A stretch of 64,000 nt of DNA from Acetobacter oryzoeni (GCF_004014775.2 NZ_CP042808.1:1544001-1608000), one strand, 5' to 3'. Counted from the first letter of the stretch, positions 19,352 through 29,487 are shown. Made by a program: numbers and translations. The notes: a model not told the origin generated them from the sequence alone.

Positions 19352-19816
19352 ATGTCACGCCCACCCTTTCCGCCTTTTGATATTGAGAGCGCAACACGCA
19401 AAGTCCGTCTTGCTGAAGATGCATGGAACTCCCAAAACCCAGATCAGGTGGCGCAGGCCTATACTGTGAACAGTCAATGGCGCAACCGAACTGAATTTAT
19501 CCATGGGCGTGATGAAATTGTAGATTTTCTGAAACGCAAATGGCGCACAGAACATGATTACCGTCTGATCAAAGAGCTCTGGGGATTTCGTCAAAACCGT
19601 ATGGCTGTTCGCTTTACCTATGAATGGCATGATGATGCAGGACAATGGTTTCGGTCTTACGGCAATGAAATGTGGGAGTTTGATCCCGATGGGCTTATGC
19701 GCCGCCGTTTTGCTGCCATCAATGATTTGCCTATCGAAGCAGAAAGCAGATTGTTTCATTGGCCCCAAGGACGGCGCCCAGATGAGCATCCAGGACTTTC
19801 CGATCTAGGGCTGTAA
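19352..19816 (+). CDS. DUF1348 / NTF2-like protein
   Basis: A 154-residue protein with the SnoaL/NTF2-like cone fold typical of DUF1348 ([48 protein letters not shown]). Biochemical function of this family is not established. The start at 19352 (MSRPPFPPF) is chosen because AAGGAA lies seven bases upstream. The ATG six bases earlier is too close to that site. Confidence 0.85.
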   Translation: MSRPPFPPFDIESATRKVRLAEDAWNSQNPDQVAQAYTVNSQWRNRTEFIHGRDEIVDFLKRKWRTEHDYRLIKELWGFRQNRMAVRFTYEWHDDAGQWFRSYGNEMWEFDPDGLMRRRFAAINDLPIEAESRLFHWPQGRRPDEHPGLSDLGL

Positions 19817-19833
19817 CACCATAAAGAGCAAGC

Positions 19834-19866
19834 GCTTGCCAGACAGCATATGACTAGCTGGCAAGC
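19834..19866 (+). terminator. Terminator of the DUF1348 gene
   Basis: GCTTGCCAG (19834-19842) pairs with CTGGCAAGC (19858-19866), and TGGTTTT follows. It lies 18 bases beyond the stop codon. Confidence 0.75.
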
Positions 19867-20045
19867 TGGTTTTCTAGCGCCTCATCATAATCAAACCTTA
19901 GGCTTGCCAGTCGTAAACAAGTAGACAGATAGTTCGTAAAAAAACTACACTCAGTAAGTGAGATACCACACAAGATAGATACTCTGTATTGATGCAACAC
20001 AATGGATTATACTGAGAGTACATAAATAAGGAGATATATTACAGA

Positions 20046-20438
20046 ATGAAAATTATCAGAACCGCTGTAGTCACAGCTCTTATTACCATCACCAGTGCCT
20101 GTACATCCACCGGCAATACCTCCATAAAACATACAACACTTACGGAAGTTAACCAGAATATTCATGATGGCGTGACGACTGCATCCCAAGTGTATCAGAT
20201 TTACGGAGAACCGGGGCAGAAAGGCTATGAAAATGGTTTTGAGTTCTGGGTTTATAGTTTTACAGCTGGTAGAGAAGATGGGCTCTCAATAGCTCAGAAT
20301 GTGGTTGGTCTGGGCATACTTGGAGAAAAAACAAATAACAAAAGCAAAACGCTTACCATCGTCTTTAACAATGGCATTGTGTTAAACCATAGCTTCTCCA
20401 CCTCAAATTTTAGTTCCAGTAGTGGATTAAGGCAGTAA
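20046..20438 (+). CDS. Small lipoprotein, BamE/SmpA-like
   Basis: A 130-residue protein with a lipoprotein signal (MKIIRTAVVTALITITSACTS, lipobox TSAC). The mature part contains a block resembling the SmpA/BamE fold: DGVTTASQVYQIYGEPGQ, then FWVYSF and TLTIVFNNGIV. Many small envelope lipoproteins of unknown role share this fold. AAGGAG is upstream. The MFS gene follows 57 bases later on the same strand. Function not assigned. Confidence 0.7.
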   Translation: MKIIRTAVVTALITITSACTSTGNTSIKHTTLTEVNQNIHDGVTTASQVYQIYGEPGQKGYENGFEFWVYSFTAGREDGLSIAQNVVGLGILGEKTNNKSKTLTIVFNNGIVLNHSFSTSNFSSSSGLRQ

Positions 20439-20495
20439 CTTCTGTCTATTTTCTCTTAAAATCCAAGGCGGGATATCCATTCCATTGACAAAAAC

Positions 20496-21866
20496 ATGAA
20501 TACTCAGCCTGTTTCCGATACGCAACGCCGCCTGGTTATGCTCTGCGCTGTTTTAGGGATTGTGTTAGGTGGGTTGGATGGTGCCATTGCCAACATTGCC
20601 CTGCCAACTATTGCCCGAGATCTTTCGTGCACCGAAACGCTAACTGTCTGGATCGTTAACGGATATCAGCTTGCTGTTGCTGTCAGTTTATTGCCTGCTG
20701 CTGCATTGGCTGAATCTCTGGGTCTTAAAAGAGTATATGGTTTTGGGTTAGCATTATTTACTGCAGCTTCTTTGGCATGTGCACTTTCGGGGTCTATTGG
20801 CCTTCTTGTCGGTTCACGCGTTTTGCAAGGCATTGGCGGTGCCTGCATGGCTGCGTTAAGCGGTGCACTTGTTAGAAGTGTGTACCCACGAGAACTTTTG
20901 CATAAGGCATTCGCAATAATTGCTCTTGCCGTTGCCATTTCTGCAGCAACCGGCCCCACATTGGCCGCTGCAGTTTTATCTGTTGCCACTTGGCCTTGGT
21001 TATTCCTTATCAATCTGCCAATCGGCCTTATAGCTGTCCCTCTTTTTCTACGAGTTGCACCACATAGTCCGCGCCGTTCATTTGCTTTTGATTGGATGGG
21101 CGCTTTATTGAATGTTGGCGCTCTGGGGCTGGGTGTTCTTGGTGTTGATGCGTTGGGGCAAAAAGAAGCCAGATGGGGAGGAATTGAAATCGGAGCAGGC
21201 TTTCTGTGCGCCATTATGCTGTATATGCAGCAACGCCACCAAAAGGCCCCTATGCTTCCCCTTGATCTTCTGGCCATTCCTCTATTCTCGCTCTCCATCC
21301 TCACATCTGTTTGTGCGTATGCAGCCCAAATTCTGGCTTATGTTGCGCTGCCATTTCTGTTTCAAACCGTTATGCATCAATCTGCAGTTACAACAGGTTT
21401 GCTTGTTACGCCTTGGCCATTACTTGTTGCCGTAGCAGCACCCTTTGCCGGGCGGCTAGCTGCCCGCCACCCCGCTTCTGTTTTAAGCAGCATTGGGCTG
21501 ACTATTCTGGCAGCCGGATTAAGCATGTTGAGTATTATGCCTGCGCACCCATCCTTCTTGGATGTTGCTTGGCGTATGGGGCTATGCGGTATTGGGTTTG
21601 GTTTCTATCAAACACCCAACAATCTTACAGTCATGACCTCCGGCCCAACAACGCGCAGTGGTGCTGCCAGTGGTATGCTGGCTGTTGCACGCACAATGGG
21701 TTGGGCACTGGGGTCCGCCTTTGTTGCATTGGTTTTTGGTTTGTCTGAAGGCAGTTCTGGGGCTGTTCATTGCCTTGAACTGGCAACAGGTTTTGCCCTT
21801 GCCGGAGCTATTCTTAGCGTTTCACGCCGTGTTGTACGTGATGAACAGAAAAACATGAAGCATTGA
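20496..21866 (+). CDS. MFS multidrug transporter, DHA2 type
   Basis: A 456-residue inner-membrane protein with 13-14 predicted hydrophobic segments. The family A-motif region is seen as LAESLGLKRVYGFGLALF, and the first helix carries GGLDGAIANIALPTIARDL, typical of the DHA2 (EmrB/SmvA-like) drug:proton antiporters. Substrate is not predictable. A large open frame on the other strand here is a composition shadow. Confidence 0.85.
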   Translation: MNTQPVSDTQRRLVMLCAVLGIVLGGLDGAIANIALPTIARDLSCTETLTVWIVNGYQLAVAVSLLPAAALAESLGLKRVYGFGLALFTAASLACALSGSIGLLVGSRVLQGIGGACMAALSGALVRSVYPRELLHKAFAIIALAVAISAATGPTLAAAVLSVATWPWLFLINLPIGLIAVPLFLRVAPHSPRRSFAFDWMGALLNVGALGLGVLGVDALGQKEARWGGIEIGAGFLCAIMLYMQQRHQKAPMLPLDLLAIPLFSLSILTSVCAYAAQILAYVALPFLFQTVMHQSAVTTGLLVTPWPLLVAVAAPFAGRLAARHPASVLSSIGLTILAAGLSMLSIMPAHPSFLDVAWRMGLCGIGFGFYQTPNNLTVMTSGPTTRSGAASGMLAVARTMGWALGSAFVALVFGLSEGSSGAVHCLELATGFALAGAILSVSRRVVRDEQKNMKH

Positions 21867-22018
21867 GAAACAAAGAAAAAAGATACCCATCAGTTTTCTG
21901 CATCTTCTACCTTTTTGCCAACACATGTTTTTACGGCATGTAGCTTACACAGAAATTCCACTCACTTTAATTATATACATATTGCATATTTTAATCAGGC
22001 ACAGTTTAGTCTGAATTT

Positions 22019-23392
22019 ATGCCCCAAGACTCGCAAGCTCCTGCGCCTCCGTTCTCTTCAAAAAAATCTGCATGGCGTTTTGCCAAAACAGCAGATGCAG
22101 GCGGCCAAAGTCTGCCAGAAGTTTTTGCCAGCATTAAACTCCCCGCAGCAAATACATCATGGCTCAAGCGCTTTTTAGCGTTTGTTGGGCCGGGCTACAT
22201 GGTTTCTGTTGGATATATGGACCCCGGCAACTGGGCGACCGACTTACAAGGCGGTGCCCAGTTTGGATATACCCTGCTTGCTGTTATTCTACTTTCAAAC
22301 CTGATGGCAATTCTCCTTCAGGCTCTATCAGCCAGACTAGGCATTGCAACAGGTCGTGATCTAGCCCAAGCTTGCCGAGATCATTTTCCACCCGCCATCA
22401 ATATTGTTCTTTGGTTAGCCTGTGAACTTTCCATTATTGCATGTGATCTAGCCGAAGTAATTGGTACAGCCATAGCGCTACAACTGCTACTTGGCATTCC
22501 AATCTTAGGTGGTGCCATTATCTCGGTTCTTGATGCTTTTCTTGTGCTTGTTTTGATGAATCGCGGTTTCCGATATCTGGAAGCATTTATTATTGCATTA
22601 CTCAGCATTATTGCCATTTGTTTTGGTGTGCAAATGATAGCTGCAGCCCCACCTCTTGCCCAATTAGTAAAAGGCTTTATTCCTTCACCTGAAATCATAA
22701 CCAATAGTCAGATGCTCTACATTGCAATCGGCATTGTTGGGGCTACGGTTATGCCACATAATCTATATCTTCATTCCTCTATCGTGCAGACACGTGCATT
22801 CGAACACACATTATCCGGCCGTAAGGAGGCCATTCGCTGGGCGACGTGGGATAGCACAATTGCTCTTATGCTGGCTTTGTTTATTAACGCGGCCATTCTT
22901 ATTGTTGCCGCAGCTGCTTTTCATACAACAGGCCATCAAAATGTTGCAGAAATTGAAGATGCTTACCGCCTGCTCTCCCCTGTTCTTGGGTTAGGCATTG
23001 CATCCACCTTATTTGCCGTTGCCCTTCTGGCTGCTGGCACTAATTCAACCGTAACCGGCACATTGGCCGGGCAAATTATTATGGAAGGCTTTTTGCGGTT
23101 AAAAATACCGCACTGGATGCAACGGCTGCTCACACGTGGTCTTGCCATTATTCCTGTCATAATGGTGACAGCTCTTTACGGTAACAAGGGTATTGGAAAC
23201 CTGCTGATGCTCAGCCAGGTTATCCTATCCATCCAACTTCCTTTTGCTGTTATCCCTTTAATTCTGTTTGTATCTGACAACCAGAAAATGGGTGAACTTG
23301 TTATTTCTCGTAAAACAACCATCCTGGCCTGGGGTGTTGCTGGTATTATTCTGGTTCTTAATTTCAAACTTTTGTATGACACTTTTTTCTGA
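22019..23392 (+). CDS. mntH: Nramp divalent-metal transporter MntH
   Basis: Proton-coupled importer of Mn2+ (also Fe2+ and other divalent ions) with 11 membrane segments. Metal-site motifs are present: MDPGNW at residues 67-72 (helix 1) and [11 protein letters not shown] (helix 6). The conserved loop [21 protein letters not shown] is also clear. Length 457 is normal for the family. It converges on the TetR gene at 23412. No MntR or Fur box was recognised in the 150-base upstream gap. Confidence 0.93.
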   Translation: MPQDSQAPAPPFSSKKSAWRFAKTADAGGQSLPEVFASIKLPAANTSWLKRFLAFVGPGYMVSVGYMDPGNWATDLQGGAQFGYTLLAVILLSNLMAILLQALSARLGIATGRDLAQACRDHFPPAINIVLWLACELSIIACDLAEVIGTAIALQLLLGIPILGGAIISVLDAFLVLVLMNRGFRYLEAFIIALLSIIAICFGVQMIAAAPPLAQLVKGFIPSPEIITNSQMLYIAIGIVGATVMPHNLYLHSSIVQTRAFEHTLSGRKEAIRWATWDSTIALMLALFINAAILIVAAAAFHTTGHQNVAEIEDAYRLLSPVLGLGIASTLFAVALLAAGTNSTVTGTLAGQIIMEGFLRLKIPHWMQRLLTRGLAIIPVIMVTALYGNKGIGNLLMLSQVILSIQLPFAVIPLILFVSDNQKMGELVISRKTTILAWGVAGIILVLNFKLLYDTFF

Positions 23393-23411
23393 AAACGATT
23401 TATAATTGCAT

Positions 23412-24032
23412 TCACAAAACCTGATCTACAATTTTCCTAATCCATAAATCTGTAATGGGCGCATATGGAATCAACATCCGGTAATAAAATGCCCCATACA
23501 GCAGATCGAGCATAAGCTCTCCTGTTTCTGAAGGCATTCCGAACTGTTCTAGCGCCTCCAGCCCTGCCTTTCTTCTAGGCGCAATCCACCGATCCCAAAA
23601 AGCCTGTTCCAGCACAGAAGTGGATTGAGCAGCCGCAACCATATGCCGCAGAAGTTTCCGTCTTGGTTCGTCTAGCGCATGGCTAAGATCTTCAAGTGCA
23701 AAAATAAGTGTCTGCTTAACATCCTGTCCGGCGCGATAGGCAATGCGGGGTGTCAATTCTGACAGAAAAGCATCCATCACCACGGCTGCAGCACTGTTCC
23801 AGCGGCGATAAAGCGTTGTTTTGGCCACACCTGAATGGCTTGCGATAGCTTCCATCGTCACGCGCTCCGGCCCCAAATCATATGCAAGCTTCAGGGCTGC
23901 ACTACGCGCTGCCTCGGTTGCGGCTGCACTGCGCTTACGCCCGCTCCCTGCTACAGCAGCTTTTGAGGCATGAGATAGATTGCGAGTGTTCAAAAGAGAT
24001 CTCCAGTGCGTCCTTAAGGAAATTGCCACCAT
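23412..24032 (-). CDS. TetR-family repressor next to the molybdenum hydroxylase genes
   Basis: A 206-residue protein whose helix-turn-helix reads VTMEAIASHSGVAKTTLYRR, followed by a helical ligand domain. It is divergent from the XDH-family operon, and two palindromic boxes lie in the gap, so it probably represses both itself and that operon. The ATG at 24032 has no good ribosome site. A TTG at 23993 with GGAG seven bases upstream is an alternative start and would still keep the whole DNA-binding domain. Confidence 0.85.
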   Translation of the reverse strand: MVAISLRTHWRSLLNTRNLSHASKAAVAGSGRKRSAAATEAARSAALKLAYDLGPERVTMEAIASHSGVAKTTLYRRWNSAAAVVMDAFLSELTPRIAYRAGQDVKQTLIFALEDLSHALDEPRRKLLRHMVAAAQSTSVLEQAFWDRWIAPRRKAGLEALEQFGMPSETGELMLDLLYGAFYYRMLIPYAPITDLWIRKIVDQVL

Positions 24033-24046
24033 CCAGCATTTTTCGC

Positions 24047-24090
24047 AACGATCCGTATCGTTTCTTGACTACGATACGGATCGTATCGTA
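24047..24090. promoter_or_regulatory. Two tandem TetR-type operators
   Basis: Box 1 is AACGATCCGTATCGTT (24047-24062), a 16-base palindrome with one mismatched pair. Box 2 has perfect nine-base arms, TACGATACG (24070-24078) and CGTATCGTA (24082-24090), around GAT. Both use the half-site ACGATAC. They occupy the gap between the divergent tetR and molybdenum-hydroxylase genes, the classic position for autoregulation. Confidence 0.8.
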
Positions 24091-24144
24091 ATTATCTTTT
24101 CATTCCGATAGCGATCGGAATCTGAAAAATGCCGGAGCAAGCCT

Positions 24145-26277
24145 GTGATAGGACAGTCCATTCAGAAATGGGATGCACGCGATAAAGCCACAGGCACTTT
24201 CCTGTACCCATCTGACTTGCGGCCAGAACACTGTGTCCACCTCAAGGTTCTCAGGGCTGGACGTGCCCATGCCCGCATTCTTGAAATTGATATTCATGCA
24301 GCTCAAAAGGCACCGGGGGTTCTGCGCGTTCTCACATACGCCGATATCCCAGGCCTCAACAGCTTCGGCCTCATCACCCCCGATCAACCTGTTCTTTGCC
24401 ATGACCGCGTAAGGTTTCCCGGTGATGCTGTTGCTCTGGTAATTGCAGAAAGCGAGCACGAGGCTCAAAAAGCCTGCCAACTTATTCATGTAGAATATGA
24501 AGACCTGCCAGCCATACTGGACCCAAAACAGGCTCTGGCTCCCGATGCCCCCCAGATCGGACAGAATGGCAATCTCTGCCACGAGGTTAATCTGGGGTTT
24601 GGTGATGTTGATGCAGCTTTGGCAGCTTCCGCGCATGTTGTGCGTCTGGCTTACAGCACCGGACGGCAGGAACACGCCTTTCTGGAGCCTGAAGCCGGCA
24701 TTGCCTATCGTGATAATCAGCAGCGTATTGCCATTATTTGCGGCGGACAAAACCCTTTTGCAGACCAGAAGCAGATAGCAGCTATTCTCGGTATTCCTGT
24801 TGAGCAAGTCTATGTGTCTCATCCCCCTATGGGAGGCGCTTTTGGAGGTAAGGAAGACCTGAATGTTCAGGCACATCTGGCTTTAGCGGTGCAAGCCACA
24901 GACCGTCCCGCCCGGTATGTTTATGAACGTGAAGAAAGCATTGGCTACTCCGTTAAACGGCATCGTTTTGAAGTAGATGTCGAAGTGGGATGTGATGCCA
25001 CCGGGAAACTGACCGGCTTCCGGGCCAATCTTCTGGCCGATACCGGAGCCTACATGACGTTAGGCCCTGCCGTTCTTGTTCTGGCCGCCGAACACGCCTC
25101 CGGGCCTTATCGATTTCAGGCAAGCCGTATTCATGGTCAGGCCGTCCATACCAATACAGGAAATGCCTCGGCCTTTCGTGGGTTTGGCAACCCGCAGGTT
25201 ATTCTGGGCATTGAACAGGCTATGGATGAACTGGCCGCCAAATGTGGCCTTAACCCTATCGACTTCCGCGAAAAAAACCTTCTTCGCGGCGGAGACCGTG
25301 CAGGAGCTGGGCATATTGTTCGTCACGATGTTACGCTTCCACGCCTGATTGCTGCCGCACGCAAAGGGCCATTACTATCTGCCCTTTCTCAAAAAAGCGT
25401 ACATCCAGATCAGGATGGTAAGTTTCGTGCAACCGGATTTGCATTCGTCTGGCAAGGGTTCGGGTTGGGGGCAGGCGCTGAGCCCGGATCAAGCGTGACC
25501 CTTCGCCGAGACGAGAATGGACATTTCTGGTTGAATTGCTCCACGGCAGATTTGGGGGAAGGCAATCTTTCTGCATTTCAGCAGATTGCAGCATCAGGGT
25601 TGGGATGTCATGCCCATGATATCCAGCTTGATATCGGCACAACAGATAACACAAATTCATGGTCCACAAATGCTTCCAGATCCGTGGTTGTAACGGGTAA
25701 TGCTGTAGCGCAGGCAGCAAAACAACTGGCCATGAGAATAGCTGCGGGCGAAAGTGGTGAGCTTGAAGAAACAGCACATTATGCCCCTATTTTTCCAGAA
25801 AAACTAACACTTGGTGCCCCGCACATAGGGTATTCTTATGGCATACAGGCCGTGCGTATTGCGCTGGATACGGCAACCGCCAATGTTACGGTGGAAGAAG
25901 TTGAAACATGGTTAGATGCAGGAACAGTTATCAATCCCGATGGTGTAACAGGCCAGATTGAAGGCGGTTTAGCGCAAGGGCTTGGCTTCGCTTTAAGTGA
26001 AGACCTCGTACAGCGCGAGGGGCGTGTTCTGAACAACCGTTTTTCATCATACATTCTTCCGACAATCCGCGATGTACCAATAGATGTTCGCGTCCATCTA
26101 ATTAACCATCCCGATGCATCCAATCCTCTCGGTGCGCGCGGTATAGCAGAAGTTGGGCTCACACCCGCTGCTGCGGCTATCGCCAATGCTTTGGCACGGT
26201 GTGTTGGGCATCGCTTCGCGCACTTTCCAATCAAACCGGAAGCTATTCTCCCGGTCATGGAAGAAATTCTGTCATGA
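24145..26277 (+). CDS. Xanthine dehydrogenase-family molybdopterin-binding large subunit
   Basis: The 710-residue Mo-cofactor subunit of a molybdenum hydroxylase. Recognisable cofactor motifs are PPMGGAFGGKEDL, NASAFRGFGNPQ, and near the C-terminus GARGIAEVGLTPAAAAIA, which carries the catalytic glutamate. It starts with GTG at 24145, supported by GGAG seven bases upstream. Its stop overlaps the start of the next gene (ATGA). Substrate (purine, aldehyde, N-heterocycle) cannot be told from these motifs. No XdhC-like Mo-cofactor insertion gene is beside it. Confidence 0.85.
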   Translation: MIGQSIQKWDARDKATGTFLYPSDLRPEHCVHLKVLRAGRAHARILEIDIHAAQKAPGVLRVLTYADIPGLNSFGLITPDQPVLCHDRVRFPGDAVALVIAESEHEAQKACQLIHVEYEDLPAILDPKQALAPDAPQIGQNGNLCHEVNLGFGDVDAALAASAHVVRLAYSTGRQEHAFLEPEAGIAYRDNQQRIAIICGGQNPFADQKQIAAILGIPVEQVYVSHPPMGGAFGGKEDLNVQAHLALAVQATDRPARYVYEREESIGYSVKRHRFEVDVEVGCDATGKLTGFRANLLADTGAYMTLGPAVLVLAAEHASGPYRFQASRIHGQAVHTNTGNASAFRGFGNPQVILGIEQAMDELAAKCGLNPIDFREKNLLRGGDRAGAGHIVRHDVTLPRLIAAARKGPLLSALSQKSVHPDQDGKFRATGFAFVWQGFGLGAGAEPGSSVTLRRDENGHFWLNCSTADLGEGNLSAFQQIAASGLGCHAHDIQLDIGTTDNTNSWSTNASRSVVVTGNAVAQAAKQLAMRIAAGESGELEETAHYAPIFPEKLTLGAPHIGYSYGIQAVRIALDTATANVTVEEVETWLDAGTVINPDGVTGQIEGGLAQGLGFALSEDLVQREGRVLNNRFSSYILPTIRDVPIDVRVHLINHPDASNPLGARGIAEVGLTPAAAAIANALARCVGHRFAHFPIKPEAILPVMEEILS

Positions 26278-27566
26278 TCACATTCCAGCTTAATGGCAAA
26301 CCCGTCCAGATTGCCCATGCGGGTAAAACCCTGTTGCAGGTTCTTCGTGACGATTTCCATTTGACTGGCGCCAAGCTTGGCTGTGGTGAAGGCGAATGCG
26401 GAGCCTGCACAGTCCTGGTTGATGGGCATCCTGTCTGCTCCTGCCTACAAGCAGCCGAAATGCTGCAAGGCGCAGCTATTACTACCATTGAAGCATTAGC
26501 CCAGACGCCAGAAGGATCTGAAATCTGTTCTGCTCTGGCGCGCAAAGGGGGCGTTCAATGCGGGTTCTGCACGCCGGGAATAGTCATGGCTTGGGCCGGA
26601 CGGCACCCTGATGACGCGCCAGATGATGCCCTGGAGGGAAATCTTTGTAGGTGCACGGGATATGTTAAAATTCGCACAGCACTTGAACAAACAGACTGCC
26701 TTCTGCCGCACACAGATACCGTTTCCGGTAAAGCGGATATGTCTTTGCAAGACGGACTGGCCTATCTGGCTCAAAACCCAGACCTCATCCCGATTGCAGG
26801 CGGAACCGATCTGATAGTACGCGCAGGCCATAACCTTGGCTCCCTCCGGCTTTTTTCGTTAGATAGGCTGAATGCGCCGGAACTACGTCAGGTTTTCTGG
26901 GAAGATGGTAACCTTGTAATAGGAGCCCTGATGCGATGGCAGGACATTCTGCATGATCGTATCATTGCGCACACTGTGCCTATCCTCAGAGATGTCGCCT
27001 ATGGTGTTGGCAGCCCTCAGGTTAGAAATGCGGCCACCATTGGCGGTAATGTGGCCACAGCTTCACCGGCAGGAGATAGTCTTCCGGCTCTCGTGGCACT
27101 TCAGGCCCGTATTCGGCTGATCCATCCAGACGGAACCCGGGAGATGCCCGTTGCAGAGTTTATTACAGGGGTTGGGCGCACAAAACGTAAGGCTGGTGAA
27201 CTTATTGTCGGATTTGTTATTCCTGCAAAATGCATTGGTCAGCCACAAATGTTTACAAAAGTAGGCCCTCGCAAAGCGCAGGCAATTTCAAAACTTTCTC
27301 TGGCAACGGTTTTAGTTCCTGACGATCCGGCCAGAATCAGCTTTGCATTCGGTGCCGTTGGTCCTGTTCCTATGACATGCCCAAAAGCACATCAGTATCT
27401 TGCTGCACAGGAATGCGATAAAAGGCATTTCAAGTTTGCGGCTGAACTAGCTATGTCGGAAATTACACCGATTGATGACATGCGTTCTACCGCAGCTTAC
27501 AGAAAAGCCGTAGCTAGAAATCTCCTAATCCGCCATTGCCAGAAGATATTTGGGCATAAGAGCTAA
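26274..27566 (+). CDS. Xanthine dehydrogenase-family small subunit, 2Fe-2S plus FAD
   Basis: A 430-residue electron-transfer subunit. Residues 1-150 are the two [2Fe-2S] domains: plant-ferredoxin type GCGEGECGACTVLVDG and the helical type CGFCTPG with CRCTGY. The remainder is a FAD-binding domain with IPIAGGTDLIVRAG and ATIGGNVATASPAGDSLPAL. The iron-sulphur and FAD parts are fused, as in XdhA. The start at 26274 is fixed by a four-base overlap with the large-subunit gene; the open frame continues further upstream only by chance. Electrons would leave to NAD or a membrane acceptor. Confidence 0.87.
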   Translation: MITFQLNGKPVQIAHAGKTLLQVLRDDFHLTGAKLGCGEGECGACTVLVDGHPVCSCLQAAEMLQGAAITTIEALAQTPEGSEICSALARKGGVQCGFCTPGIVMAWAGRHPDDAPDDALEGNLCRCTGYVKIRTALEQTDCLLPHTDTVSGKADMSLQDGLAYLAQNPDLIPIAGGTDLIVRAGHNLGSLRLFSLDRLNAPELRQVFWEDGNLVIGALMRWQDILHDRIIAHTVPILRDVAYGVGSPQVRNAATIGGNVATASPAGDSLPALVALQARIRLIHPDGTREMPVAEFITGVGRTKRKAGELIVGFVIPAKCIGQPQMFTKVGPRKAQAISKLSLATVLVPDDPARISFAFGAVGPVPMTCPKAHQYLAAQECDKRHFKFAAELAMSEITPIDDMRSTAAYRKAVARNLLIRHCQKIFGHKS

Positions 27567-27939
27567 AATTTTTTCTTGTATGGTTTACATTATAACTCGA
27601 AAAATCAAGAAGCTACGCTATGCAACGCTGGGTGGCGTTTATTTGCAAGCCCAAATTCGTTTTCAACGATAGCTGTTACCCCTAAGCGGCCTCTATGACT
27701 GGCTCACAACCAATAGCGGCAATTATCACAGCTATATCAGCCAACATCAGCATGTTAGAGATAAGAAGAAAAGCACGTGATGAGCCATGCGTTTCTGGCT
27801 AAGCAGCGAACAGTGGCTCCAGACAGAGCTTTATCAGATCTTGCTCTCGATAGTAAAATCAGAATATAGCAAGATCTCTTGCATAGAAAAAATTATAAAT
27901 AAAAAGAAATTTTTATATTTATACTACAAAAAAATACCA
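27567..27939. other. Intergenic region holding an integrase relic
   Basis: About 370 bases between two convergent genes. The only recognisable content is the recombinase fragment at 27787-27869. The right part (27870-27940) is very AT-rich. Confidence 0.5.
27787..27869 (+). pseudogene. Tyrosine recombinase fragment, frameshifted
   Basis: The first frame reads RFWLSSEQ. After a one-base deletion the next frame reads RALSDLALDSKIR and stops. The intact recombinase at 59387-60025 has RFWLGSEQRVRDRALFDLAL followed by DSKLR at the same place, and the nucleotides agree closely. It is a short internal scrap of a related integrase, left by an old insertion or recombination. Confidence 0.75.
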
Positions 27940-28650
27940 CTACCTCCTTGCATTTGGCGCATCTACTTGTTGAATCATTTTTTCAATCATTTCCCAACAT
28001 ATCTGAAAATGACGATGCCTTTCTTCAACATCATTGAATGTCTCCACCCCAACCAATGCCCGATGCATAGGCCATTGCAACACGAAGCCGGGAATATAAC
28101 GGGACAATACCTGAATGCGCTTACGGTTTTGTGGTGTATCTGGCCACTGCAAGGTGCGTGCAAGCAACATTTCTATGCGTTCGAAAAATGGCTGCATAAT
28201 CTCTGTTGAAAGACTGTTGGCAGCAGCGGGTACCCGCCGAGCATCCGTGACAAGAATACGATATGTTTCAAGAGTTTCCTGCTCTAGGCAGAAATCCTGA
28301 AATTGCTCAAAAAGTTCCTTTAAAGCAACCATGGGTTCTCGGGACGAAAATTCGGCCTCCTGAGCAACCTCAAACAATCGTCTGCAACGATTATGCATCA
28401 CCGCTTTAAAAAGATCCTCCTTTGAAGGATATCTGCGGTAAATGGTGGGTTTACTGCAACCAACTGTTTTAGCAATCGTGTCCACTGAGGTAGCAGCGTA
28501 ACCGTCTGTCAGAAAAGCCTGTGTTGCGACATCCATAATCTTGCGATCTAGTTCTTCACCAGCATCTGGTGAAGGACGGCCACCTGTCACACGGACAACA
28601 TTCTTTCCAGACAATTGCTTCCCTTTCTGCTCCTTGCACTGAGCGAGCAT
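27940..28650 (-). CDS. TetR-family regulator
   Basis: About 237 residues from MLAQCKEQKGK. The DNA-binding helices read ATSVDTIAKTVGCSKPTIYR then RYPSKEDLFKAV. The C-terminal domain (residues about 110-230) resembles the AefR/TetR_C branch. The frame is open upstream to 28719, but that extension would translate a region with half-operator-like sequence (ACGATGT-AGA-CTATCGG at 28670-28686). I therefore prefer 28650, although its ribosome site is weak. It may control the nearby efflux and envelope genes, whose upstream regions carry ACGATAC-type palindromes. Confidence 0.8.
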   Translation of the reverse strand: MLAQCKEQKGKQLSGKNVVRVTGGRPSPDAGEELDRKIMDVATQAFLTDGYAATSVDTIAKTVGCSKPTIYRRYPSKEDLFKAVMHNRCRRLFEVAQEAEFSSREPMVALKELFEQFQDFCLEQETLETYRILVTDARRVPAAANSLSTEIMQPFFERIEMLLARTLQWPDTPQNRKRIQVLSRYIPGFVLQWPMHRALVGVETFNDVEERHRHFQICWEMIEKMIQQVDAPNARR

Positions 28651-28740
28651 GTTTAATGATATGCCTGATACGATGTAGACTATCGGGAGACAAGTTCTGA
28701 GTAAAACCCAAGCAGACAAAAGCTATTGCCCATGTGGTTT

Positions 28741-29436
28741 TTAGTAGGAGTAAATGTATTGCAGCAGACTATTTTCTACGTAGATTTCCCCAACTTCCAA
28801 ACGTCTGATAAATCCTTTTCGTTCCAGAACCGCCATCGCGCGACTTAAACTTTCGTAGGATATACCAATATAATCGGCAATATCACGCCGATTCATAGGA
28901 AGTTTTAGAATGTGAGTTGCATGGTCAAAATATTGCACGCATGCACAAGACTCTGCAATAAACTGCGCTGTCCTAGAAATAATATCAAATTTTACTGCCC
29001 CGATCAGATGTCTTTGTAATAATTGAATTTCGCACAAAGAATTTAGTAAAAATTTATTTTGGATATTTGGATGATTTATTAAAAACGACTGAAAATTTCT
29101 GACTTCAAATTGCAAAATGTGACAATCTGTAAGGGCGTCAACTGAATACGGATAAGTCTTCTTTCCATAAAACCCTAATAAATTCCCATTTGAGTAAAAC
29201 GCCAGAATCTGTCGTCTTCCATCAGCCAGCTCGTAAGAAACCCTTACAATCCCCGATTGAATGACATATCCATTTTTGCAAACATCACCTTGAAATAAGA
29301 TCCTTGTCCCCGGAGGAACATGATGTATGTTCCCAGCGGTTGTGAGAGCCTGTGTATCCATCTGGGAGAGACGTGCAGCATCCCTTTCTGAGATAGATGA
29401 AATCTGTTTTTGAAAAATAATCTGATTTTGTATCAC
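28741..29436 (-). CDS. Crp/Fnr-family regulator
   Basis: A 231-residue protein with a cyclic-nucleotide-binding-like beta barrel (GTRILFQGDVCKNGYVIQSG) and a C-terminal winged helix, MNRRDIADYIGISYESLSRA. That recognition helix resembles FNR/FixK (E..SR). The FNR-type N-terminal cysteine cluster is absent, so it is not an oxygen-sensing Fe-S FNR by sequence. It may recognise TTGAT-N4-ATCAA-like boxes such as the one upstream of aspT. Confidence 0.83.
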   Translation of the reverse strand: MIQNQIIFQKQISSISERDAARLSQMDTQALTTAGNIHHVPPGTRILFQGDVCKNGYVIQSGIVRVSYELADGRRQILAFYSNGNLLGFYGKKTYPYSVDALTDCHILQFEVRNFQSFLINHPNIQNKFLLNSLCEIQLLQRHLIGAVKFDIISRTAQFIAESCACVQYFDHATHILKLPMNRRDIADYIGISYESLSRAMAVLERKGFIRRLEVGEIYVENSLLQYIYSY

Positions 29437-29487
29437 GAAACCAGTTCCAATATATCATCGAAATTACCTAAATTATTCTCAAATATT

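Noticed and set aside
24100..24876. 258-codon leftward frame inside the hydroxylase large-subunit gene
   Set aside because: It is antisense, would cover the promoter region, and has no recognisable domain.
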